Source: Polyangiaceae bacterium (GTDB lineage Bacteria > Myxococcota_A > Polyangia > Polyangiales > Polyangiaceae). Taken from it: a DNA stretch of 64,000 bases. Location of the stretch: contig JABTUA010000001.1 of assembly GCA_015075635.1 (NCBI GenBank), positions 2,046,001-2,110,000 on the forward strand, in the 5' to 3' direction. This document shows positions 1 to 8,924 of the stretch, one piece after another. How positions within the stretch are numbered: the stretch's first letter is position 1; each line of letters starts with the position of its first letter. The position numbers were made by a program, and so were the translations under genes. Below the pieces are notes generated by a model that ran no database searches, was not told where the DNA came from, and worked only from the letters and a program-made list of their open reading frames with translations.

Positions 1-711
1 GGGACCAACCTGCGCGGAGTCGTTGCCGAACTGCTCGGGAGGCGCGTAGCCGGGAGTGCCGATCGACACCCCGCCGAACGTGGCGATCATTCCGGTCGGT
101 CGTGCGATCCCAAAGTCGGCGATCTTGAAGATCTCGCTGTCCCCGAAGCCGCAACACAAGACGTTGGCCGGCTTGAGATCACGATGAATCACGCCGACGT
201 CGTGGATTGCGGAGAGGCCGCTCGCAAGGCACTCGATGGCCAGACTGGCGCGTTCAGGATCGAACGCTTGCCCGGTGACGCGTAGGCTGGTTCCGACCCG
301 CTGCTCCAGCGTAGTGCCGTCTGGCCCGCCGTGAACGTACTCGACCACGATCCAGGGCAGGTCGGCTCGCGACTGCCCGAGCGACACCGGCAGCGCACCC
401 GTATCGACCAGCCGCACGACGAATGGAGTCGTCGGCACCTGCTCGTTCAAGCGACCGAGCGCAACCGCTTCCTTGGCGACGAGCAGTGCTGCCGCGCGTT
501 GCGAGCCAGCCACGATCGCCGGGCGCATGATCTTCATGACGACGGGGGATTCGCCGTCGGGCGCGATTCGGAGAGCGAAGAATGCCACGGACATTCCGCC
601 GGCCCCGAGGACCCGGTCGAGCCGATACCGAACGGCGGGCTCGAGCTCCGAGGCAAACGACTGGCCTTCGAGACCGGCCAGCACGTCGTCGCGAGGTGAG
701 AGCGCAATCAT
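1..711 (-). CDS. Ser/Thr protein kinase (3' end beyond window)
   Basis: Hanks-type protein kinase, phosphorylating Ser/Thr in the cytoplasm. The 237 visible residues hold a Gly-rich loop (LGAGGMSVAFFA, residues 35-46), the ATP-anchoring Lys in VVMK (60), the catalytic loop HRDLKPANV (176-184), DFG (199-201) and an activation segment ending GTPGYAPPE (218-226). The rest of the C-lobe and any sensor domain lie left of position 1. The ATG at 711 lies 5 nt after the TAG stop of the upstream kinase gene, so the two are probably co-transcribed. A purine-rich GGAAGGAC sits inside the end of the upstream gene, rather far from the start. The catalytic residues seen are intact, so it is likely active. 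Substrates are unknown. Confidence 0.9.
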   Translation of the reverse strand, partial: MIALSPRDDVLAGLEGQSFASELEPAVRYRLDRVLGAGGMSVAFFALRIAPDGESPVVMKIMRPAIVAGSQRAAALLVAKEAVALGRLNEQVPTTPFVVRLVDTGALPVSLGQSRADLPWIVVEYVHGGPDGTTLEQRVGTSLRVTGQAFDPERASLAIECLASGLSAIHDVGVIHRDLKPANVLCCGFGDSEIFKIADFGIARPTGMIATFGGVSIGTPGYAPPEQFGNDSAQVGP

Positions 712-716
712 CGCGG

Positions 717-2168
717 CTATCGACGCTTGTCCTTCCAGTCGCTCTGCGGCTTCGGCTGCGGCGCGACTGGAACCAGAGGTGGCTTGGCGCCTGCCGCGCC
801 CGCCGCCGGTGGCTTGGCGATCGGCGTCCGCGTCGTGGGCAGGTCGGTCAAGGAGACCACCGGTGTCGATGCGGACGGAGCTACGGTCGGCTCATTTGCC
901 CCCGAGTCGCGTTGCACGGCGAGCTGGGTCGGCTGCTGGGTCTGCATCGCGGGTGTTTGCACGGACGGCACAGACGCCGAGAGTGAGGGTGACTCCGCCT
1001 GCATTCGCGATCCCAAGAAGGTCACCCCGACACCGATGACGACGAGCACGGACACGCCAGCGGCAGCTGCGGCCGCTAGCACGACGTTGCGAGAAGGACG
1101 CGGCGAACGTGTGGGTTGAAGCGGGACTCCGGTCCGCCCCGACGTCACTGCCGCCTCCGACCCGGTCGGGCTCGGCGCTCCGACCGGACGGGCATCGATT
1201 GTCGTCACGGGCTCGTCATCGACCGACTCTGGAACAGCGAGGGGAGGGTAGCTGTGGATCGGGGCGTGTCGAATGCGATCGTAGGCGGTGCGAACGGCGT
1301 CTTGCATGGCTGCGGCGGTCGGCCAGCGGTCGGACTTCCGGAACATGAGCGCCTTGTCGATGACCTCGGCGAGGGGCAGGGGGGTTTCCGGCGCGACCTC
1401 CCTCATCGGCCGAGCTGCCTGCGTCACCGCAGCGACGAGTTGCTCGTTGGGGGTGCTCGCTTCGTGGACCAACTTGCCCGTCGCAAGCGTGAACATGGTC
1501 GCCCCCACCGACCACAAGTCGCTCTCGACATCCACTTCCTCCCATCGTCCACGCGCGTGCTCGGGTGCCATGAACGCCGGAGTCCCCATGGTCGTTCCCG
1601 CCTGAGTCGCGTTGCTGGCGGTCGAAAGCTCCCGTAGCCTCGCGATCCCAAAGTCGAGAACCTTGACCACGCCCTGCCGGGTCAGAAACACGTTTTCGGG
1701 CTTGATGTCTCGATGGACGATGCCTTTGGCGTGTGCGGCCGCCAGCACGTCGAGCACCTGGTCGGCGACGGAGAGGACCTCATCGACCACGAGACTGCCC
1801 CCCTTCCGAAGACGGCGAGTCTCGAGCGACTCTCCCTCGAGCAAGTCCATCACCAGGTACAGCGAACCGTCGTCCGCGGTATCGTCGTCGAGCACGCGAA
1901 CCACCCCGGGGTGATCGACCTTGTTCGCGACATAGCCTTCCTTGAGGAAGCGAGAGCGAACGTGGCCGTAGCCGCCGAGCTCCGGGTGAAGGACCTTCAC
2001 CGCTGCGCGGGTGCCATTTCGGTGTGTGGCGGCGTAGACCGCCGCCATGCCTCCCACGCCGAGCAGCGTGTCCAGGTGCCACTTGCCATGGAGGACCGTC
2101 CCCGTTCGCTGGCGCGCGCGGGACACGGCCGGGTCAACGCCCTCGAGCTCGGAATGCACGCCGTTCAA
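717..2168 (-). CDS. Membrane-anchored Ser/Thr protein kinase
   Basis: Complete Hanks-type kinase of 483 residues from the chosen TTG start at 2168, which follows a GAGGGGGG ribosome-binding site. The frame stays open to 2261, so a 31-residue longer form is possible but less likely. Visible motifs are the Gly-rich loop LGVGGMAAVY (36-45), Lys58 in AVKV, HRDIKPENV (152-160), DFG (172-174) and a MAPE-type activation segment. After the catalytic domain come a low-complexity stretch, one hydrophobic segment near residues 360-385 (NVVLAAAAAAGVSVLVV), and a Pro/Thr-rich tail that would lie outside the cytoplasmic membrane. No PASTA domain is seen. It precedes a second kinase gene by 5 nt. The pair resembles the many kinase genes of myxobacteria, and its signal is unknown. 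Confidence 0.9.
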   Translation of the reverse strand: MNGVHSELEGVDPAVSRARQRTGTVLHGKWHLDTLLGVGGMAAVYAATHRNGTRAAVKVLHPELGGYGHVRSRFLKEGYVANKVDHPGVVRVLDDDTADDGSLYLVMDLLEGESLETRRLRKGGSLVVDEVLSVADQVLDVLAAAHAKGIVHRDIKPENVFLTRQGVVKVLDFGIARLRELSTASNATQAGTTMGTPAFMAPEHARGRWEEVDVESDLWSVGATMFTLATGKLVHEASTPNEQLVAAVTQAARPMREVAPETPLPLAEVIDKALMFRKSDRWPTAAAMQDAVRTAYDRIRHAPIHSYPPLAVPESVDDEPVTTIDARPVGAPSPTGSEAAVTSGRTGVPLQPTRSPRPSRNVVLAAAAAAGVSVLVVIGVGVTFLGSRMQAESPSLSASVPSVQTPAMQTQQPTQLAVQRDSGANEPTVAPSASTPVVSLTDLPTTRTPIAKPPAAGAAGAKPPLVPVAPQPKPQSDWKDKRR

Positions 2169-2252
2169 GGGTCCCCCCTCGGACCGGAGAATGCAAGTCC
2201 GGCGGCACGGGGGTGCAATGTGGCGGGAGCGTGCGCGCCTGGGCGCGAGCTT

Positions 2253-2411
2253 CGCGACCATCCACTGATGGAATTGCGCTGGTTACGAGCGGGCGGCGCA
2301 ATGGTCGCCATGCGACCCATGATGTCGCACGCCCGAAGCTCACCGAGAGGCAGCGCTTGGACCCGACCGCGGGGACCCTGATAATTACCGCCGCGTCTCG
2401 AGGTGGTTCAG
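2253..2411 (+). pseudogene. Relic of the TPR/PEGA-like gene (tandem duplicate)
   Basis: This stretch copies pieces of the intact gene at 2958-3974. The upstream motif gcgaccatc..ctgatgga at 2253-2273 recurs near 2888-2908. The segment around 2344-2386 (cagcgcttggacccgaccgc) matches the SQRLDPAAGTL coding segment near 3139-3175. The end tctcgaggtggttcagatg at 2396-2414 matches the stop/start junction tttcgaggcggttctgatg at 3958-3976. The middle of the gene is missing and the reading frame is broken. It is best read as a decayed tandem duplication that kept the promoter side, a TPR fragment and the junction to the next gene. Confidence 0.6.
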
Positions 2412-2774
2412 ATGGCGATTCGACGGACGATCATGGGTGGACTCTCGGCGTTCGTCCTGAGCGGTTGCCCGTTCGGTCACGACCTCGACTACGAGCGCGG
2501 CGGGCCGGGCGGGGGAAAAGGCGGAAGCGGCGGGACTGCACCCAGCGGTGGAGGCGCAGGCGCGGCGGGTGGAGACGCGGGACCCGGAGAAGGTGGAACA
2601 TGCGTGCCGAACCCCGATCCTTGTCCCTCGAACCAGTGCGCGGGTACGGCCTCCGACGGTTGCGGCGGAACGGTGACCTGCTGGGCGAACTGCGGCCTTT
2701 CGGGAGAGTGCCCCTGCGCGGGTGGGTCCTGCTCCGGCAACTTCTGCTCCTGCAAGCCGGGACCCTGCATCTGA
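2412..2774 (+). CDS. Small Cys-rich lipoprotein, truncated paralogue of the vWA lipoprotein
   Basis: A 120-residue predicted lipoprotein with an N-terminal basic/hydrophobic signal and lipobox (VLSGC), then a Gly-rich linker and a Cys-rich C-terminus (about 12 Cys, ending SCKPGPC). The first 30 residues are nearly identical to the large vWA lipoprotein at 3974 (both contain SGCPFGHDLDYERG), but the vWA region is absent. The ATG at 2412 aligns with the start of that paralogue; an in-frame GTG at 2403 is less likely. Together with the relic just upstream, this shows a tandem duplication followed by loss. Whether it is expressed is unknown. The Cys content suggests an oxidised extracytoplasmic fold. 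Confidence 0.6.
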   Translation: MAIRRTIMGGLSAFVLSGCPFGHDLDYERGGPGGGKGGSGGTAPSGGGAGAAGGDAGPGEGGTCVPNPDPCPSNQCAGTASDGCGGTVTCWANCGLSGECPCAGGSCSGNFCSCKPGPCI

Positions 2775-2957
2775 CTTGGGCGCCACTCACGAGGAGTGGC
2801 TGCAGCCCGTCAGGAGCAGCGACTGAGTCACGGAGGGCGCGGGCGGAGGCGCGGGCAGAACGGGCCCGAAGGAGTTGCGCCGTCAGGCCTTGCGACCATC
2901 GCCTGATGGAGTGACGCTGGTCACGAACGGCCAGCGCTTGGCTCGACCGGGGACACG

Positions 2958-3974
2958 ATGAAAGCAGCAGACGCCATGTTCGCCATTCGACCCATGGTCT
3001 TGGCGGTTGCGCTGACCACGGCATCGTGGGTGAGTGCGCAAGTTCGTGATCCAGCGGCCGCGGACGCGCTGTTCCGAGAAGCTCGCTCGCTGATGAAGGA
3101 GGGGAAGTACACGGCCGCGTGTCCGAAGCTCGCCGAGAGCCAGCGCTTGGACCCGGCCGCAGGGACCTTGATTAATCTCGGCGACTGCTTCCAGAAGACC
3201 GGCGAGCTTGCGAGCGCCTTGCAGGCTCTTCGTGATGCACTCGACATGCTGTCCCCGACGGACTCGCGGGTCGGGCCGGTGAAGGAGGAAATGGCGGCGC
3301 TGGAGAAGCGAGTCCCGAGGCTCACGATCCGCCTGGCGCCTGACACTCCCGAGGACGCCAGGGTGTTGCGCGACCAGGTGGAGTACGGGGCAGCGAGTCT
3401 GGGCATGCCAATTCCGGTGAACCCCGGCGAGCATCTGATCGTCGTTACGGCTTCCGGCCGCGCCAAGAAGGCCTATCCAGTGGCGATTTCCGAAGGACAG
3501 GCGCGCGAGATCACCGTGACGGTTGGCAAGGTCTTGTCGCCCGGAGCGAGCACGGAAGAACTCGGGCCTGCGCCGCCGCCCGCAGCGGCAAGTCCAACGC
3601 CGAAGGCAGCGGCACCGGACACATCGAGCGCCCCCGATTCCTCACGAACGGTCGGGTGGATCTTCGGCGGAGTCGGCGTGGTCGCACTGGGTACCGGAGT
3701 CGTCACGGGGTTGATGCTGGACGAGCGTCAATCGACAGTGGACGCGAACTGCGACTCGACGACGAAGCTCTGCAACGATGAAGGGTACTCCGCAGCGCAG
3801 GACGGCAAGACGCTTCGGACCGTTAGTTTCGTCGGCTGGGGGATCGGGCTCGCGGGGATCGCTGCGGGGGGATATTTCCTCTTCCTGGCCGGCCCTTCGA
3901 AGGCGCCCGCCACCGCGGTGAACGGAGTGGCCTCCCGCGACGGCGCGTTCTTGAGCGTTTCGAGGCGGTTCTGA
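2958..3974 (+). CDS. TPR/PEGA-like envelope protein
   Basis: A 338-residue protein with an N-terminal signal sequence (cleavage probably after VSAQ, near residue 28) and a TPR-like helical region of about residues 33-115 carrying the SQRLDPAAGTLINLGDC signature. A beta-rich PEGA-like domain follows, around 120-190 (VNPGEHLIVV). Then come a Pro/Ala-rich linker and two hydrophobic segments near 232-252 and 292-315. The TGA stop overlaps the ATG of the vWA lipoprotein (TGATG at 3972-3976), so translation is probably coupled and the two may work together at the envelope. A paralogue with the same layout lies at 7524-8453. Such proteins are common in myxobacteria; no biochemical function is established. 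Confidence 0.75.
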   Translation: MKAADAMFAIRPMVLAVALTTASWVSAQVRDPAAADALFREARSLMKEGKYTAACPKLAESQRLDPAAGTLINLGDCFQKTGELASALQALRDALDMLSPTDSRVGPVKEEMAALEKRVPRLTIRLAPDTPEDARVLRDQVEYGAASLGMPIPVNPGEHLIVVTASGRAKKAYPVAISEGQAREITVTVGKVLSPGASTEELGPAPPPAAASPTPKAAAPDTSSAPDSSRTVGWIFGGVGVVALGTGVVTGLMLDERQSTVDANCDSTTKLCNDEGYSAAQDGKTLRTVSFVGWGIGLAGIAAGGYFLFLAGPSKAPATAVNGVASRDGAFLSVSRRF

Positions 3975-6346
3975 TGTCCATTCGGCGAGCCCGGCCGATC
4001 ATCATCGGAGGACTCTCGGCGCTCGTCCTGAGCGGTTGCCCGTTTGGTCACGACCTCGACTACGAACGCGGCGCACCGGCCGGCGGTGCAGGCGGGAGCG
4101 GCGGGACATCGACCAGCGGAGGGGGCAGCGGCGCGGCAGGTGGAACCGCGGGCACGGGAGCCGTCTCGGGAGGCGGCGGAGACGCGGGACCCGGAGGAGG
4201 TGGAACATCTGCCACCGGGGGAAGCGGGGGCACGGGCGGAGCCGCAGGGGCTGGCGCTGCTGGTGGCGCGGGCGGAGTCGCCGGATCCGGAGCTGCTGGT
4301 GGTGCCGACGGAGGCGGTGGAGCCGCTGGAGTCGGAGGTGCCGGTGGCGTTGGCGGTGGCGGTGGCGGTGGCACCGGCGGTGCCGCGGGCGCGGGAGCGT
4401 CGGGCGGCTCGAGCGGCACCGGGGGCGTGGGCGGCTCGGGTGGTTGGGTCACCGGCGACTACTTCGACCTGCCGAGTGGACTGGTCGCAAAGGCCTTCTT
4501 CCAACCCTGCTCGAGCGGTTCGGACTGCCAGGCGCACACCTACTGCTGGCATCCCAAGACGGCCGCGACCTGCGCACACAGCAAGTGTGAAACCGGTGCG
4601 AAGCTCGATTGGGCCTGCGACCCGTGCGTCAAGCAGATCTGCGACGCGGACCCGAGTTGCTGCACGTACAACCACAGTTGCAGCCACAGCCCGTGCAGCA
4701 CCGGCGCGCGTCTCGTCAAGGGCTGCGACTCGGCGTCTGCAGACTGCACCACCAAGATCTGCAACACGACCGGCCTGGAGTACTGCTGCCAGAATGCTGG
4801 GAGTTGGGATGCGAGCTGCGTCGCCGCTGTCGGGTCGGCCTGCGGCTTGAGCTGTCCGTTGCCGCCAACCGGAACTTGGACTTCTGCATGCGTCAGCAAA
4901 GTTGCGTCGGTCTGCGACGCAATCTGTGGGACCGGCGCGCCCCTACCCGAGGAAGGAAAGTGCAAGCCGTGGGTGCCCGGCCAGAAGGACCCAACTTGCG
5001 CAGGTGTGGACCTCGCGCTCGGGATCACGTGCGCGAATGGCATCCCAGTGTGCAACCACGGGAGTTCGACGGCGCCTGCCGGAATCCGCGTCGTTCACTA
5101 TCCTGCGAATTCGAACCAGTACCCGAAGTGCAGCCCGGACCAGGCGCATCCGCAGATGGTCGAGTGCTTCACGACGAAGCCGATTCCGCCGGGCCAGTGC
5201 GTCAACGACCTTCAGTACTGGAACGGCTCGGCGTGGACGCCGGGCTGCGACCAGCTGGCTGGGAATCGCGAGATGATGGTGAACCCCCAGGCTCAGAGCG
5301 GAAAGCCGACGCCGTCTGGGTACGCCGGCTACATCACGGAGTGCGGCTGCCAGGACAACTGGACGGTCTACTCGGGGAGCGCGTGCGTCGCCGCCGTCTG
5401 CGGATACGAGACCATCAACGTCATTCAGGCGAAGCAGCGACGTCTGTTCGTTGTGATGGACCGCTCCGGTTCGATGGTCAGCTCCGGCCTCTGGAACCCG
5501 GCGGTCGCGGGCATGACCGCATTCTTCCAGTCCGCAGCCAACGCCGGCCTCGGCGTTGCGATGGAGTTCTTCCCGATGTCGTCTGGAGGCGCGCGCGGAG
5601 ACGGGTGCGCAGCCGGAAACTGCAACGCGCCTCCGTGCAGCAACCCGATGGTCCCCTTGGGTGTCCTGACTTCCGCGGCGGCGCCGACCGACGCGCAGGA
5701 GAAGGCCTTGATCGATGCTTTCGCCTTGGTCAACCCGGGAGACGCTGCCGCGGGAACTGGGTACGGCACGCCGACGCATCCGGCGCTCCAGGGCGCGCTT
5801 GATTGGGCGATGGCCAAAGTGACCGCGGCGCCGACCGAGCAGTTCGACGTGGTCCTGCTCACCGATGGAGACCCGTCCAACTGCGACACCAGTTCAACGG
5901 CCGCCGCGGCGCTGGCCGCAAACGCCTACACCACCAAGGGAGTAAGAACCTATGCGATAGCAATGCCAGGCTCATCGACCACGTACTTGAACCCCGTCGC
6001 GGTTGCCGGTGGCACGATCGCCGCGATCTCCGTGTCGGCGGCGAACATGGCCAGCGAACTTCAGACCGCGCTCGGTAACATCGCCGCCTCCGCAATGGCG
6101 TGCGAGTCCGATGTTCCGCCCGCCGGCTTCTACGACGTGGGAAAGACCTCGGTCGTGTTCGAGCCGACCCAAGGTTCCGCGAGCGCTTTGGCAAAGCGAA
6201 CCGACAAGGCGGCCTGCGGCTCGAACACGGGTTGGTATTACGACAACAACGTGACGCCCGCGAAGGTCGCGCTCTGCCCGAAGAGCTGCGACGACCTGAA
6301 CGCAGCGGCGGGCTCGCGGGTAAAGGTGAGCTTCGGTTGCCCGTGA
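3974..6346 (+). CDS. Large vWA-domain lipoprotein with Gly-rich linker
   Basis: A 790-residue predicted surface lipoprotein. It has a signal peptide with lipobox (LSGC), a Gly/Ala/Ser-rich linker of about residues 30-160, Cys-rich modules around 175-300 (repeated DPSCCT / EYCCQ-type patterns), then a vWA domain from about 485 to 690. The metal-ion-dependent adhesion site is intact: DRSGS at 496-500 and a downstream TDGDP. The last 90 residues hold a Cys-containing module (GWYYDNN..LCPKSC..FGC) that also ends the vWA lipoprotein at 25813. vWA domains bind protein ligands through a bound divalent metal, so an adhesive or scaffolding role outside the cell is likely. It overlaps the preceding TPR gene by one base. 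Confidence 0.85.
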   Translation: MSIRRARPIIIGGLSALVLSGCPFGHDLDYERGAPAGGAGGSGGTSTSGGGSGAAGGTAGTGAVSGGGGDAGPGGGGTSATGGSGGTGGAAGAGAAGGAGGVAGSGAAGGADGGGGAAGVGGAGGVGGGGGGGTGGAAGAGASGGSSGTGGVGGSGGWVTGDYFDLPSGLVAKAFFQPCSSGSDCQAHTYCWHPKTAATCAHSKCETGAKLDWACDPCVKQICDADPSCCTYNHSCSHSPCSTGARLVKGCDSASADCTTKICNTTGLEYCCQNAGSWDASCVAAVGSACGLSCPLPPTGTWTSACVSKVASVCDAICGTGAPLPEEGKCKPWVPGQKDPTCAGVDLALGITCANGIPVCNHGSSTAPAGIRVVHYPANSNQYPKCSPDQAHPQMVECFTTKPIPPGQCVNDLQYWNGSAWTPGCDQLAGNREMMVNPQAQSGKPTPSGYAGYITECGCQDNWTVYSGSACVAAVCGYETINVIQAKQRRLFVVMDRSGSMVSSGLWNPAVAGMTAFFQSAANAGLGVAMEFFPMSSGGARGDGCAAGNCNAPPCSNPMVPLGVLTSAAAPTDAQEKALIDAFALVNPGDAAAGTGYGTPTHPALQGALDWAMAKVTAAPTEQFDVVLLTDGDPSNCDTSSTAAAALAANAYTTKGVRTYAIAMPGSSTTYLNPVAVAGGTIAAISVSAANMASELQTALGNIAASAMACESDVPPAGFYDVGKTSVVFEPTQGSASALAKRTDKAACGSNTGWYYDNNVTPAKVALCPKSCDDLNAAAGSRVKVSFGCP

Positions 6347-6383
6347 TGATCGACCCTGCGTCTGTCCGTGGGGAGCCTGCGCA

Positions 6384-6785
6384 GTGAGTCGCTTTGCCCT
6401 GCCTCTGGCCGTGGTGGGCATTGCTGCGTGCAGTGCGTCCGAGCGCAACCTGAGCGCGTCCGATGCTGCGCCTGATGGCGGCGGAGGCAGCGCTGCTGGT
6501 GGTGGCATGGGCGCCTCCGCTGGGTTCGGGGGCGGGGCGCTCGATGCTTCCGTGGACGTCGCCGATGCGAGTGCTGATGTGGACTCCGGCGTGCCCACCT
6601 GTCCGCCCTGCACGTGCACGTACAAGCAGTCGCAACAATGCGCCCCTGCCGACCCGGAATTGTGCCCGCCGAGCAAGAGCTTCTGCTGCTCCTGCCCGGT
6701 GAAATGCAGCGCCATGACCGGTTGCGAGAGTCACGGGTACGTCGCCAGCAATTGGTGGTGGTGTTGCTCCTCGGCAAGCCACTGA
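6384..6785 (+). CDS. Small Cys-rich lipoprotein
   Basis: A 133-residue predicted lipoprotein from a GTG start at 6384 that follows a GGGGAG ribosome-binding site. The signal peptide ends in a lipobox (GIAAC). A Gly/Ala/Asp-rich linker comes next, then a short Cys-rich domain of about residues 70-133 with 14 Cys (CPPCTCTY, CCSCPVKC, WWWCC). It lies 37 nt after the vWA lipoprotein in the same direction, so it is probably in that operon. The residues right after the lipid-anchored Cys (SASERNL) resemble those of the convergent lipoprotein at 6889 (SASDRSL). No known family is recognised. Disulfide-stabilised surface protein is the most that can be inferred. Confidence 0.6.
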   Translation: MSRFALPLAVVGIAACSASERNLSASDAAPDGGGGSAAGGGMGASAGFGGGALDASVDVADASADVDSGVPTCPPCTCTYKQSQQCAPADPELCPPSKSFCCSCPVKCSAMTGCESHGYVASNWWWCCSSASH

Positions 6786-6888
6786 CTTCTCGGGGCGAAC
6801 GCGGAATGCCTGGTCTCAGCACAACGTCTCCCAGTTCCGGGTCTTCGCGCGGCAACCGAAGTGCCCACGCCGCCGCCCCGCAGCTTCA

Positions 6889-7389
6889 TCACGGCCACGT
6901 CCTGCAACAATGGTAGCTGGCCGCGGGCGTAGTCTGATCGCACGCGTCGTAGTTGCAGGCGTACCCAGAAGCCGACCCCCCGTTGCAGCACGGCGACCGA
7001 CAGTGGCCCGCGCTCGAGCAGGCGGCGCTCGACCACTCCCACGTGTCTGCCGGACCGTTGCAGAAGGTGTAGTTGGCGCCATTCGAGGGCTCCGGTCCGC
7101 CGGGGCACGCCGCCTCGCGCTCCGCCTCCGTGCAGAGCCGCGCCCCGCGAGTAGCGCATGCGGCGGAGGCTGCATCCCATGAAAGCGCGGGCGCCTGAGA
7201 GCCGTCGGCGAGCAGCGCTGGGCGTTGGTCGATGCAGATCGCTCCGGACCTGAACATCAGCGGACCGCAACCGTCATCGCCCGCGTCGCCTTCTTGGAGA
7301 GAGCGGTCCGATGCGCTGCATGCTGGGGCCGCAAGCACGACCAGCGCGGCCCATCGTGCGACGACCCGTGCCGGTGCCTCAGGTGCCAC
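6889..7389 (-). CDS. Cys-rich lipoprotein with FGE-sulfatase-like fragment
   Basis: A 166-residue predicted lipoprotein. The GTG start at 7389 has GAGG about 7 nt upstream. A signal peptide leads to the lipobox APAC near residue 24. The mature part has about 14 Cys and the segment ACATRGARLCTEAEREAAC, typical of short formylglycine-generating-enzyme-like (sulfatase-modifying-factor) domains found on secreted proteins of this phylum. The full enzyme domain is not present, so a structural or ligand-binding role is more likely than catalysis. It is convergent with the small lipoprotein gene at 6384; the 103 bp between them show no clear terminator. Confidence 0.6.
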   Translation of the reverse strand: MAPEAPARVVARWAALVVLAAPACSASDRSLQEGDAGDDGCGPLMFRSGAICIDQRPALLADGSQAPALSWDAASAACATRGARLCTEAEREAACPGGPEPSNGANYTFCNGPADTWEWSSAACSSAGHCRSPCCNGGSASGYACNYDACDQTTPAASYHCCRTWP

Positions 7390-7523
7390 GGGATGCCTCG
7401 TAGATCATGTCGCTCGACAGCCACAGGGTGCAGTCATCCGACGCGACCAACCACGCAGGATCCCGCTCCCTGCTACTGCATGCGACGGCCATCGCTGACG
7501 CAGTCACGTTACGACAGTCCGCG

Positions 7524-8453
7524 CTACCACGTGCCCTCGAGGACGGCGCTGAGGTTGGAGCGACCAACGACAGGTGCCACGCGGACCGATCCCACCCGTC
7601 GTTTATCTCCACCGCTCGGCGTGTACACCAGAAGGAATACTCCGGCGCCCACGGCGACCAGACCCGTTCCGATCTCGATTGCGGCGAGGCGCCCGACGGC
7701 ATCCGCATCCTGCTCGAGCCGTGCGTCTTGTGCGATTTCCTCCTTCGTGCAGTTCTGCTCCGATGGGCAGATCCCCTCCCGCTCGGACTCTGTGTCCCTG
7801 AACTCGAGGTATGAGCCGGTGCCGAGCGCGAGTGCGATCAGCCCGACGCCACCGAGTACGTATCCCAGAGTCCGATATGGTGGCTTCCGCCCCGAAGGCT
7901 CGACGGGCTTTTTCTCCGCGTCGCCAGCGGCCACGTCGAGCTCTTGCCCCTCCTTCACGTCCACGCCTCGGCGCTGCCGTGGCTTCCCAGGGACGGCGAG
8001 CTCCACGACGTGCTCGCCCGGGTTCACCTCGATGGAGGCGCCCAAGCTTTCCGCGTCGTACTCGACGCCATCCACAAAGACTTTGGTCCCCGTTAGGGAG
8101 TCAGGGGGTACCCTCAGGATGAGCCGCGGAACCCGCCCGCTGAGCGTGGCGATCTGCTGCCTCACTTTCGGGATTCGGTCGTCGCCGGCCTTGAGCAAAG
8201 TCAGCGCGTCGCGCAGAGCCCGAATCGCGTCTGCGAGGCGTCCCCGCTCCTCCATGCACTCGCTCAAATTCACCAGGGTGCCCGCGGCTGGGTCGAGTCG
8301 TTGGCTCTCGGAGAACTTCTGGCAGGCGGGCTCGAAGTCGTTCTTCTTCATTAGGGCGCGCCCCTCGCGGAACAGGGCGTCTGCCCTCCCCGCATCTGCG
8401 CTCTGGGCGACAGCGACGCGAGACAGGAGCATCGCGCAAAGTACCAGCATCAT
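7524..8453 (-). CDS. TPR/PEGA-like envelope protein (paralogue)
   Basis: A 309-residue paralogue of the protein at 2958. From the ATG at 8453 (GGTGAGG just upstream; the ATG at 8450 is equally spaced for use) it has a short signal peptide (cleavage near VAVAQ), a TPR-like helical region carrying the same SQRLDPAAGTLVNLSEC signature, and a PEGA-like beta domain with DGVEYDAESLG and VNPGEHVVEL. A hydrophobic segment (VLGGVGLIALALG) and a second near the C-terminus (GLVAVGAGVFLLVY) follow. The frame stays open upstream to 8735, but that extension has no signal peptide and is Pro/Arg-rich, as expected for non-coding GC-rich DNA. It has no vWA gene partner here. Function unknown. Confidence 0.75.
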   Translation of the reverse strand: MMLVLCAMLLSRVAVAQSADAGRADALFREGRALMKKNDFEPACQKFSESQRLDPAAGTLVNLSECMEERGRLADAIRALRDALTLLKAGDDRIPKVRQQIATLSGRVPRLILRVPPDSLTGTKVFVDGVEYDAESLGASIEVNPGEHVVELAVPGKPRQRRGVDVKEGQELDVAAGDAEKKPVEPSGRKPPYRTLGYVLGGVGLIALALGTGSYLEFRDTESEREGICPSEQNCTKEEIAQDARLEQDADAVGRLAAIEIGTGLVAVGAGVFLLVYTPSGGDKRRVGSVRVAPVVGRSNLSAVLEGTW

Positions 8454-8840
8454 CAGCCTCACCAGCAGCCGCGCGGGGGATGTCCCCGCGGCGCGGGAGT
8501 GGCCACGGTGGTCGAAGTCCACCGGCGGGGGATACGGGGGAAAGGGGGGGAGAGGCATCCGAGGAGGGCCACGAGAACCATCGCTGGCAGGCAGGGCGGG
8601 CGCAAGGGCAGAGGGGGCGTCTCCCCGCGGGGGCCGCCCCTGCTGTCCGCTTCGGTCCCTGGATTCGGGCTCGAGGCGGTCTGCACGTGTCGTGGTGGCG
8701 ATGTCGTGGGCATCAGGGTAAGGACGCGGCGCCACACGCTGACGCCGGGCTCATCCAGGCGGCGCGAACCGACTGCATGGGCGCAGCGGCGCGCGACAAC
8801 AGAGGCGGGGCGCGTTCGCATGCCCCAAGACGCCTCCAGC

Positions 8841-8863
8841 GCGACCCCCCACAAAGGGGTCGC
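8841..8863. other. Perfect 8-bp hairpin
   Basis: GCGACCCC (8841-8848) and GGGGTCGC (8856-8863) pair perfectly around the loop CCACAAA. There is no T-tract on either side, so intrinsic termination is uncertain. The same architecture (8-bp GC stem with a C..ACAAA loop) appears at 51980-52002, after the HNH gene. Confidence 0.5.
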
Positions 8864-8924
8864 GCCGGCACCACGGTGCAGACCCGCGAGCAGAGTTTCG
8901 GGGCAGAATTCCGGGGCAGTCTCA

